NCBI GenBank assembly: GCA_964439885.1
Contig: CAYTPE010000058.1
Location: 1 to 7,308 of the forward strand
Origin: CAYTPE01 sp964439885
GTDB lineage: Bacteria; Patescibacteriota; Patescibacteriia; Magasanikbacterales; GWA2-37-8
DNA: 7,308 bases
Reading direction: 5' to 3'
In this document: piece by piece, positions 1 to 5,347 of the stretch
Position numbering within the stretch: the stretch's first letter is position 1
How the letters are laid out: the number at the start of each line of letters is the position of its first letter
Position numbers and translations under genes: made by a program
The notes under the pieces: model-generated
Databases searched by the model: none
What the model was told of the DNA's origin: nothing
Seen by the model: only the letters and a program-made list of their open reading frames with translations

Positions 1-638
1 ACTTTGCCAACATATTGCCAATTGCCGTCGACTGCTTGCCCGCCCTCATTATTCACGACAATATTTCCGTTGAGAGTTGCAAGATCAACATTCTGACTAA
101 ATACGATTGTTGGATGCACGTTGCGAACACACGCTTGCCCACTCGGTGGTAAACTCACTACATACAATATATTGCCGGGCAGATTGCCGCCACCTCCACC
201 GCCTCCACCGCCTCCACCATTACCGCCGTTCTGGCTGTTGGTTGCTCCAAGCAGTCCGTTGATGACAAAAGTGGTGATCGCGTACGCCGACAGAATAATA
301 ATGAGACCGACTACACCATTGATCAGAATTTTTTTGCTTTCTGCTACCTGTTCTTCATTGCCTCCCGCTGTCATCATGCGAAAACCAGCGTAGAGCACGA
401 TGAGAAGCGCCACTATTCCAAGCAGCCCGAGTGCTGCCCGAATGACGCGCGCTACAACCACACGAATATCCGTGGTCGGCAATCCAGCCTGAGCTGCCTC
501 AGCTAAACCCACATCGAGCGTCGATGTGTTTGGCGCTTGTGCTTTCACGACTGACGTGGAAAAAATAAACATGACCGCGAAGGCAAGCGCGCATCCGGCG
601 GCAAAAAAGAGTAGTTTGTTGGAGCGTATTCGTGTCAC
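1..638 (-). CDS. Partial secreted/membrane protein: T4SS-pilin-like domain, polyglycine linker, start of an Ig-like domain
   Basis: I translated this by hand from the minus strand; about 212 codons are present and the 3' end lies outside the window. It begins with GTG at 638, one base after the TAA of the upstream gene. An ATG overlapping that TAA (640-638) is followed at once by TGA, and an in-frame stop at 659-657 rules out a longer form. The N-terminus is a signal peptide (basic MTRIRSNK, hydrophobic stretch to about residue 33, ending VVKAQA). Residues about 53-125 form the two-helix pilin-like domain, with the hallmark TAGGNEEQ between helices and KKILINGVVGLIIIL opening the second. A run of 11 glycines follows, then an Ig-like segment (PSGQACVRNVHPTIVFSQNVD) resembling the SbsA/Big_5 type. 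It is a paralogue of the upstream gene and probably translationally coupled to it. No Shine-Dalgarno is visible. The role in envelope or pilus-like surface structures is inferred. Confidence 0.82.
   Translation of the reverse strand, partial: MTRIRSNKLLFFAAGCALAFAVMFIFSTSVVKAQAPNTSTLDVGLAEAAQAGLPTTDIRVVVARVIRAALGLLGIVALLIVLYAGFRMMTAGGNEEQVAESKKILINGVVGLIIILSAYAITTFVINGLLGATNSQNGGNGGGGGGGGGGGNLPGNILYVVSLPPSGQACVRNVHPTIVFSQNVDLATLNGNIVVNNEGGQAVDGNWQYVGK
193..219. repeat. Three 9-bp tandem units encoding the polyglycine linker
   Basis: The plus strand reads CCTCCACCG three times in a row, with one mismatch in the last base. On the coding (minus) strand these units give GGT/GGA/GGC glycine codons in the linker between the membrane domain and the extracellular domain of the partial surface protein. 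The unit is a multiple of three, so expansion or contraction would change linker length without breaking the frame. Confidence 0.75.
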
Positions 639-639
639 A

Positions 640-2706
640 TTATAAACTATTGACTTTTAAATCTTGCACACAGGCCGAGGCAGAATTATCTGCAACCGGC
701 ACACCGTTGCAGCAGGTCGCCTTTCCGCCATAGGTGGACGTCACCGGGCAGCAATGTTCGGGGTGATCGGCGCTACATACAAATGATTTGTTGTTATTAT
801 CGTTGCCGAGGGGCCCTTTGCCTGGATAAATACAGTTGAAATGCACATCTTCTATTTTGGAGTCGAGCATGGGGTAATAATAGTGTTTGGCGGTATCAAG
901 GAATGGGCAGTGATCCAAACTCACTGTCGTTGGACCTTGCAAACTGGTGATGCGCGGCACGAAGCAGAGCGGAATTTGGGACGTCGGTTTCTCATCGATA
1001 TCAATCGAATAGAAGGGGTCGAACCGCATGGCTTTGCTGAAGCTGAGTACGAGTGGATCGGTAGCTTCCACGAACGGCGCGTCAACTCCGGGGGTTACTT
1101 GTGTAATGAACGGAGCGGTTAAATCGACTTTATTATTGATAGTGAAGTTCCAAAAATAATTATCGGGTTTTTGCATGTCGGGGAAGACATTCACCGACGA
1201 CGAAACCGAATCAACTTTATTATTGACGTTACCGTCGAGCGCGTTGCCCGACACATCCATAATACCGCTAAACGGAATCGATTCGAATGAACTGAGGCTA
1301 AAGGTCTGCGCGGCTTTGAGCAGCATCTGATACGAATCGCTCTGACAATTCGCGCCTGGAGCGTCGCACACCGACAAACAATATTTTGTACCACCACACG
1401 CGTTGGTGCCGCAGGCTTTGCTTGGAGTGAATTCGAGCATCCGATAACCATCCACACTGCGCATGGTACCAAGCGGAGCGGTACTGGCTCCCGTTTTCAG
1501 AAAAACGTTGCCGCCGGCGAGCGTGTAATAGTCGTTCCCGTTCGCAAAGTCACCCTGGACACCGGTGGGGTCGATGGCTTTGTCGAATTTGATTTGGATA
1601 ACACTGTCTTTAGTCTGCGTTTCGCCGTTGTCGGGAAAGACGCTTACCACATGCGGCGGCGTCGTATCGAGTTTTGTATCGGTTATAAACTGCCACTCAT
1701 AATAATCCGCGCCATTTGGTCGTCCGGCAAATAGGGACGTTTTGGAATTTGTGCCGTCGGCAACCAGAATACCTTTGCCAATACGTACTTTGTACGAAGT
1801 GGTAGCGGTGTCGGAGCCCAGTGGGTCGTACGGGCGCATCACGATTGTATAGACATTTTTATTTGCATAACTTGCCAGCACGCTCGCTCCGCGAATTGGC
1901 GCGCCCGTGTCGGCATTGGTAACGTTGATATGGTTCACATCGAGCTGCACGCTATCGCAATCGTTTTCCCAATTCATGGATTTACCAATGTTGACGCAAT
2001 CGCCAAACGAGCTCGATTTGTTGGTGTCGATCGCCACGCTTTGCATGTCAATTGGTTTATAGAAGGTGATAATAATTTTACTATTGCGTGGCACGCCGGT
2101 TTGATTGCGCCCCGGGTAGTGATCTTTTATTATCTGGCCGAGCGCTCCACTACCGACAAAATTTTGATCTTCAATGCCATTGCCTCCTCCCCCACCATCT
2201 CCGCCGCCATTGCCTTTGGTAAAAATACTCATCACATAGGTGACAATGCCGTAGGCAGTGAGAATGATGATAAGCCCGACAGTAGCGTTGATCAAAATTT
2301 TCTTGGCGGATCCGATTTTCTCTTCGTTACCGCCTGCAGTCATCCACAAATAGCCGGCGTATAATACGAGTATTAGAAAGACGATTCCGAGAAGCGCAAG
2401 CGCGGAGCGAATGACTCGCGCTACCACGAGACGAATATCGGTGGTAGGCAAGCCGAGTGGCTGCTCGATTACATTCAAACCTTCTTTTACCGGACTATTT
2501 ACATCCGAGACACTTTGCGCGTGAATAGGGGAAAAAGCGAAGAGTAAAATCAGCGAACAAAAAACCACTGCGCCTCGCACCAAACGGGAAACAGTGGTTT
2601 TGGGTTTGCTAAATGCACCCCCCTCTCGCGGCGATGCATTGGAAATATGTTTTGAATCGATGGTTCTAACCCGACTCGGACTGAGTCGGATAAGGCATTG
2701 GAACAT
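640..2706 (-). CDS. Large surface protein: signal peptide, T4SS-pilin-like membrane domain, Gly linker, Ig-like (Big_5-type) modules, Cys-rich tail
   Basis: Numbering is from the ATG at 2706 (688 aa). A long N-terminal region leads to a hydrophobic segment ending in SPIHAQ (about 47-64). Two helices follow at about 92-118 and 137-162, with TAGGNEEKIGSAKKILINAT between them, the signature of the T4SS pilin-like domain widespread in Patescibacteria. A Gly/Asp/Asn linker (165-177) leads into Ig-like modules. HYPGRNQTGVPRNSKIIITF opens one; PPHVVSVFPDNGETQ with IQIKFDKAID opens another; APFITQVTPGVDAP with LVLSFSKAMR opens a third. The last 110 residues contain nine cysteines, including two CC pairs, suggesting disulfides outside the membrane. 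The first ATG is preceded by GGAG at 7-nt spacing. A TTG six codons upstream (2724) has no such support. A GTG start near residue 43, giving a normal 21-residue signal peptide, is a serious alternative. Function is unknown beyond a likely surface role. Confidence 0.85.
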   Translation of the reverse strand: MFQCLIRLSPSRVRTIDSKHISNASPREGGAFSKPKTTVSRLVRGAVVFCSLILLFAFSPIHAQSVSDVNSPVKEGLNVIEQPLGLPTTDIRLVVARVIRSALALLGIVFLILVLYAGYLWMTAGGNEEKIGSAKKILINATVGLIIILTAYGIVTYVMSIFTKGNGGGDGGGGGNGIEDQNFVGSGALGQIIKDHYPGRNQTGVPRNSKIIITFYKPIDMQSVAIDTNKSSSFGDCVNIGKSMNWENDCDSVQLDVNHINVTNADTGAPIRGASVLASYANKNVYTIVMRPYDPLGSDTATTSYKVRIGKGILVADGTNSKTSLFAGRPNGADYYEWQFITDTKLDTTPPHVVSVFPDNGETQTKDSVIQIKFDKAIDPTGVQGDFANGNDYYTLAGGNVFLKTGASTAPLGTMRSVDGYRMLEFTPSKACGTNACGGTKYCLSVCDAPGANCQSDSYQMLLKAAQTFSLSSFESIPFSGIMDVSGNALDGNVNNKVDSVSSSVNVFPDMQKPDNYFWNFTINNKVDLTAPFITQVTPGVDAPFVEATDPLVLSFSKAMRFDPFYSIDIDEKPTSQIPLCFVPRITSLQGPTTVSLDHCPFLDTAKHYYYPMLDSKIEDVHFNCIYPGKGPLGNDNNNKSFVCSADHPEHCCPVTSTYGGKATCCNGVPVADNSASACVQDLKVNSL
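2561..2601 (-). terminator. Terminator-like hairpin with U-tract inside the signal-peptide region
   Basis: On the minus strand a perfect 10-bp stem (AAAACCACTG pairing with CAGTGGTTTT) encloses a 21-nt loop and runs into six consecutive T's. This has the form of an intrinsic terminator or attenuator. It lies within the predicted signal-peptide codons of the large surface gene, about 160 nt after rpsU. It could limit read-through from rpsU, or be a coincidence of codons (KTTV and AVVF). The long loop lowers confidence. Confidence 0.35.
2613..2689 (-). other. Two further RNA hairpins in the 5' region of the surface gene
   Basis: Minus-strand hairpin one is at 2671-2689: CCGACTC pairs perfectly with GAGTCGG around a 5-nt loop. 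Hairpin two is at 2613-2639: ATGCATCGCC pairs with GGGGGTGCAT, with one mismatch and a G-U pair, around a 7-nt loop. Together with the U-tracted hairpin at 2561-2601 they form three stem-loops in about 130 nt between the first possible start codon and the hydrophobic core of the signal peptide. They suggest a structured leader rather than ordinary coding sequence. I do not recognise a known riboswitch class. Confidence 0.4.
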
Positions 2707-2713
2707 AGAGAGT

Positions 2714-2717
2714 CTCC
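2714..2717 (-). promoter_or_regulatory. Shine-Dalgarno (GGAG) for the large surface gene
   Basis: GGAG lies 7 nt upstream of the ATG at 2706 on the minus strand. It is the reason for choosing that ATG over the upstream TTG at 2724. It is weaker than the rpsU site. Confidence 0.45.
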
Positions 2718-2757
2718 ATGACAAGCTAATGGATAGTTCTCTGTCTTTTTCACGAGA

Positions 2758-2997
2758 TTAACGACCCTTTTTGAGTACTTCTTCTGGTGCACGACCGATT
2801 TTCTTGAGGTACTCGATCTTTTCAGCAACAGCTAAACGGTGGAGTGCTGATTTGCGGCGCATATTTTTGCTCTTCATACCGGTAAAATACTGAGTTTTTT
2901 TCACCTGCAATACTTTACCAGACTGCTGCCACACCTTTTTCACTCGACGCATATAAGCTTCGAATGATTCATTTTTGCGACGTTTAACTCCGGACAC
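2758..2997 (-). CDS. rpsU: 30S ribosomal protein bS21
   Basis: The 79-aa product is strongly basic and matches bS21 throughout: VKRRKNESFEAYMRRVKKV near the start, QQSGKVLQVKKTQYF in the middle, and KSKNMRRKSALHRL followed by EYLKKIGR at the C-terminus. In the 30S subunit bS21 sits near the 3' end of 16S rRNA, next to the anti-Shine-Dalgarno, and affects initiation. The GTG start at 2997 is well supported. A near-perfect extended Shine-Dalgarno ends 7 nt before it, and the N-terminus then fits the family. The open frame continues upstream to a TTG at 3111, but that lies inside the promoter, so the longer form is rejected. The gene stands alone behind hisS's terminator with its own promoter and may drive the downstream surface genes, because no terminator directly follows its stop. 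Confidence 0.95.
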   Translation of the reverse strand: MSGVKRRKNESFEAYMRRVKKVWQQSGKVLQVKKTQYFTGMKSKNMRRKSALHRLAVAEKIEYLKKIGRAPEEVLKKGR

Positions 2998-3001
2998 AAA
3001 T

Positions 3002-3010
3002 TCACCTCCC
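3002..3010 (-). promoter_or_regulatory. Strong extended Shine-Dalgarno of rpsU
   Basis: The minus strand reads GGGAGGTGA here, containing eight contiguous bases (GGAGGTGA) complementary to the 3' end of 16S rRNA, with 7 nt between GGAGG and the GTG start. A small stem-loop (CTAGG at 3029-3033 pairing with CCTAG at 3014-3018) ends immediately before the site and could influence access to it. This is by far the strongest ribosome-binding site in the window. Confidence 0.9.
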
Positions 3011-3090
3011 TTTCTAGGAAGCATCGCGCCTAGTGCCTGCCCACCGGGTGGACACAGAAAGCGCGACAATATTAATAGTAAAGCAAGCGT

Positions 3091-3119
3091 AGTATACCTG
3101 AGATAAGCCAAAACGTCAA
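3091..3119 (-). promoter_or_regulatory. Sigma70-type promoter of rpsU
   Basis: A -35 box TTGACG (3114-3119) and a -10 box TATACT (3091-3096) are separated by exactly 17 nt, five of six matches each to consensus. Transcription should start near 3084, giving a leader of roughly 87 nt before the GTG at 2997. Confidence 0.88.
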
Positions 3120-3172
3120 ATGCGCTTCACGAAGCTTACCTATGAATCATTGCCTCTGCCCATGCCTCAAAC

Positions 3173-3198
3173 AAAAAATGCCCCGATTGAGGCATTTT
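3173..3198 (-). terminator. Intrinsic terminator of hisS
   Basis: Ten nt after the hisS stop codon the minus strand has AAAATGCC, an 8-nt loop, GGCATTTT and two further T's. This is a compact stem with a U-tract. An overlapping alternative inverted repeat (3162-3170 with 3187-3195, ATGCCTCAA/TTGAGGCAT) can also form and ends in TTTT on the plus strand, so the site might work in both directions. Confidence 0.8.
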
Positions 3199-3207
3199 AA
3201 GCTTACT

Positions 3208-4608
3208 TTAGAGTTTTCCCAACTTCTTTTTTAGGGCATTTTCCAGCTTCTTTTGGTCTACAATTTCCTGGACACCTGATTCCATATCGCGGATAATCAC
3301 GGTGCCATCTTGCACTTCTTTTTGGCCGAGAATAATCACATAGCCGACTTTAAGGCTATTGGCCAATTCGAGCTGGGCTTTGAGGGCGTTCTTGAAGAAG
3401 TTAAACGCGACGCGGATACCGCTGTGGCGCAGATCGTTGATAAGACGTAGTGACAAACGCTTCGCGTCGTCTCCGAGCTGAGCGAAAAATACATCGTAGC
3501 CCAGTTCGGTAACCAGAGCGGTCTGGTGCAATTCCTGATATTGACGCACCGCTGCCACGGCTCGCTCCATGCCGATGCCGAAACCGGCCGCTGGCGTGGG
3601 TTTGCCGCCCATGGTTTCGATAAGCAAATCGTAGCGTCCGCCGCCACCAAGCGCGCTCTGACTGCCAGGTTCGCCAAAGGCAGGGTACATTTCAAATACG
3701 GTGTGCGTGTAATAATCCAACCCGCGCACGAGTGTGGGGGTGAGCAAATACCCGATGCCGAGTTCGTCCAAAATTTCAAGCACCTTCATGAAATACGATT
3801 TTGATTCATCGGAGAGCCAATCGATGATCTGTGGAGCTCCTTCTTTCACGGGCTGGCAGCTCTCTTCTTTACAATCGAGCAGACGAAGCGGATTTTTAGT
3901 AAGACGAAGCCGGCAATTCTCGCACAAGTAGCTGCGCTTGCTGCGATAATAGCTCGTCAGTTCATTCACATACCGCTCACGGTCTTCGGGTGTGCCAAGG
4001 CTGTTGATATGCACTTCCACCGGCAACCCCATATCTTTGTAAAAATTCGTGGCAATCAGAATGAGCTCGGCATCAATCGCCGGGTCCTTGGCTCCGAGAG
4101 TCTCGAACCCTACTTGGAAGTGTTCGCGATAGCGCCCTGCCTGCGGCCGTTCGTGGCGGAACATTGGTTCGAAGTACCACAATTTAATCGGCTGTGGCAG
4201 ATTCCACATTCCATTACCGATATACGCGCGCACCACACCGGCGGTTCCTTCGGGGCGGATGGCTACTTTACTGCCATCACGATCTTCAAAGACATACATT
4301 TCTTTTTCCACAATGTCAGTACCTTTACCAACCGAGCGAACAAACAAAGAAGCTTCTTCGAGCAGCGGTGTTTCGATGCGACCAAACTGAAAATGCTCGG
4401 CCAGGTGTTCGGCGATGTGAAAAAACTTCTTCCAATATTTTTCTTCACGCGGCAAGATATCGTGCATGCCGCGCAAAACATTATACGTTTTTTTTGGCTT
4501 ATCACCATTCGCGGTTTCCGGAGCGGTTTTCTTGTCGGTTTCTTTTTTAGCAACCGGCTTGGCTGCGGGGCGCGGAGTTGTTTTCATTTTTTTTGTTTTC
4601 GCTGACAT
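3208..4608 (-). CDS. hisS: Histidyl-tRNA synthetase
   Basis: This class II aminoacyl-tRNA synthetase charges tRNA-His with histidine using ATP in the cytoplasm. Visible motifs in the 466-aa product are RGMHDILP (46-53), RPEGTAGVVRAY (118-129), motif 2 FEPMFRHERPQAGRYREHFQ (146-165), the histidine-binding LVRGLDYYTHTVFE (293-306), GGGGRYD (321-327) and motif 3 GFGIGMERA (342-350). The anticodon-binding domain runs from about 371 to the end. Four cysteines (229, 232, 246, 251) in the insertion domain are a frequent feature of bacterial HisRS. Unusual is a 40-residue N-terminal extension rich in Lys, Ala, Pro and Thr before the catalytic core. The ATG at 4608 is the first in frame; a second ATG seven codons later is possible. 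No Shine-Dalgarno is visible. It is followed by its own terminator. Confidence 0.97.
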   Translation of the reverse strand: MSAKTKKMKTTPRPAAKPVAKKETDKKTAPETANGDKPKKTYNVLRGMHDILPREEKYWKKFFHIAEHLAEHFQFGRIETPLLEEASLFVRSVGKGTDIVEKEMYVFEDRDGSKVAIRPEGTAGVVRAYIGNGMWNLPQPIKLWYFEPMFRHERPQAGRYREHFQVGFETLGAKDPAIDAELILIATNFYKDMGLPVEVHINSLGTPEDRERYVNELTSYYRSKRSYLCENCRLRLTKNPLRLLDCKEESCQPVKEGAPQIIDWLSDESKSYFMKVLEILDELGIGYLLTPTLVRGLDYYTHTVFEMYPAFGEPGSQSALGGGGRYDLLIETMGGKPTPAAGFGIGMERAVAAVRQYQELHQTALVTELGYDVFFAQLGDDAKRLSLRLINDLRHSGIRVAFNFFKNALKAQLELANSLKVGYVIILGQKEVQDGTVIIRDMESGVQEIVDQKKLENALKKKLGKL

Positions 4609-4612
4609 ACCA

Positions 4613-4618
4613 TTTATA
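4613..4618 (-). promoter_or_regulatory. Possible -10 box just upstream of hisS
   Basis: TATAAA lies 4 nt before the hisS ATG, with an overlapping TATTTT five bases further upstream (4618-4623). No good -35 is seen at standard spacing. If it works, the hisS transcript would be leaderless or nearly so. Otherwise hisS is transcribed through from lepB. Confidence 0.3.
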
Positions 4619-4666
4619 AAATAAAGTGCCGTGAAGTCTAACCTGTAACGTTTTTGATAAATTGTG

Positions 4667-4694
4667 CGTTACACGTTATGCGTTTCGCGTTACA
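4667..4694. repeat. Four tandem 7-bp units in the lepB-hisS spacer
   Basis: The plus strand reads CGTTACA, CGTTATG, CGTTTCG and CGTTACA in uninterrupted succession, each starting with CGTT, followed by CG of a partial fifth unit. An inverted partner TGTAACG lies at 4644-4650 and can pair with the unit at 4667-4673 across 16 nt. The array begins just after the lepB stop codon. Its role is unknown; it might stabilise an RNA 3' end or be a small repeat family. Confidence 0.7.
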
Positions 4695-4696
4695 CG

Positions 4697-5305
4697 CTAA
4701 AAGTTAAACGTCGGAGGATTAAATTTTTCCATGCGATTAAAGGGCCACCCGCGGAACCACGCGCGCCCCACAATATCAGACTTGCTAATCGGCCCAAAAC
4801 GACGCGAATCATAGCTGTTTGGTCGATTATCTCCCATCACAAAATACTGATCGGTGCCAAGCTGCACCGTAAGTTCGCCGTCGGTTGCCAAGTCATCTGG
4901 CAAATACTTCTCATCAACTTCAATACCTTCGGGGTGCGCTGCGTTGTACACATATACATGCCCTTCGGCTACCTTCACGCGCTCACCGGGCAGGCCAATG
5001 ACACGCTTGAGAAAAAATTGTGTGCGATCGAGTGGGTAATGAAAAACGATAACCTCACCACGTTCCGGCAGCCGCATGCGATAGGTGAGCTCATCGATAA
5101 TCAGATATTCGTGATTAAAAAAATTTGGCTCCATCGAAGCACCCTTCACATAGAAAGGCTTAAACAAAAAATAACGAATGAGGCCAATGGTGATACCGGC
5201 GACGACGACAATTTTAGCAAGTTCAAACAAAAACTTCCCCAAGCTTTTAAGCCCGCTCGAACGATCGTTTGATGGTTCGATGGTTTGGTTCATTTCATCG
5301 GTCAT
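4697..5305 (-). CDS. lepB: Signal peptidase I
   Basis: This membrane-bound serine/lysine protease removes signal peptides from secreted preproteins on the outer side of the cytoplasmic membrane; the two surface proteins in this window are plausible substrates. The 202-aa product has one N-terminal transmembrane helix (about 27-47), then box B KGASMEPNF with nucleophile Ser57, box D FFLKRVIGLPGE with general base Lys100, and box E MGDNRPNSYDSR (157-168). I chose the ATG at 5305. The longer form from a TTG at 5344 would start inside the -35 box, and the promoter puts transcription start only a few nt before 5305. The length is usual for single-helix type I enzymes. No Shine-Dalgarno precedes it. 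Confidence 0.95.
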   Translation of the reverse strand: MTDEMNQTIEPSNDRSSGLKSLGKFLFELAKIVVVAGITIGLIRYFLFKPFYVKGASMEPNFFNHEYLIIDELTYRMRLPERGEVIVFHYPLDRTQFFLKRVIGLPGERVKVAEGHVYVYNAAHPEGIEVDEKYLPDDLATDGELTVQLGTDQYFVMGDNRPNSYDSRRFGPISKSDIVGRAWFRGWPFNRMEKFNPPTFNF

Positions 5306-5315
5306 AATAGAACTA

Positions 5316-5344
5316 AGTATATAATAGAGATGATTTTTTGGCAA
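5316..5344 (-). promoter_or_regulatory. Sigma70-type promoter of lepB giving a leaderless mRNA
   Basis: TTGCCA (5339-5344) and TATACT (5316-5321) are exactly 17 nt apart. The predicted start point, about 7 nt after the -10 box, is near 5308-5309, only three or four nt before the lepB ATG at 5305. There is no room for a Shine-Dalgarno, so translation should start on a leaderless or nearly leaderless transcript. Confidence 0.8.
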
Positions 5345-5347
5345 ATC

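Noticed and set aside
121..393. Plus-strand proline-rich ORF
   Set aside because: Its polyproline run is the complement of the polyglycine codons of the surface gene on the minus strand, so it is a shadow frame.
638..640. ATG overlapping the stop codon of the large surface gene as start of the next gene
   Set aside because: It is followed immediately by TGA, and nothing else in the window suggests TGA is a sense codon; the GTG two bases on opens the frame with a good signal peptide.
2758..3111. Longer 117-aa form of bS21 starting at TTG 3111
   Set aside because: The extra N-terminus would be encoded across the -10 box and leader; the GTG at 2997 has an excellent Shine-Dalgarno and fits the family's start.
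4009..4605. Plus-strand 198-aa ORF opposite hisS, and similar plus-strand ORFs at 1930-2364 and 4664-5272
   Set aside because: They are antisense to well-supported genes, have no recognisable motifs and no ribosome-binding site; open only because of the composition of the real genes.
4697..5344. Longer 215-aa form of signal peptidase starting at TTG 5344
   Set aside because: That codon is part of the -35 box, and the predicted transcription start lies downstream of it; the ATG at 5305 is used instead.
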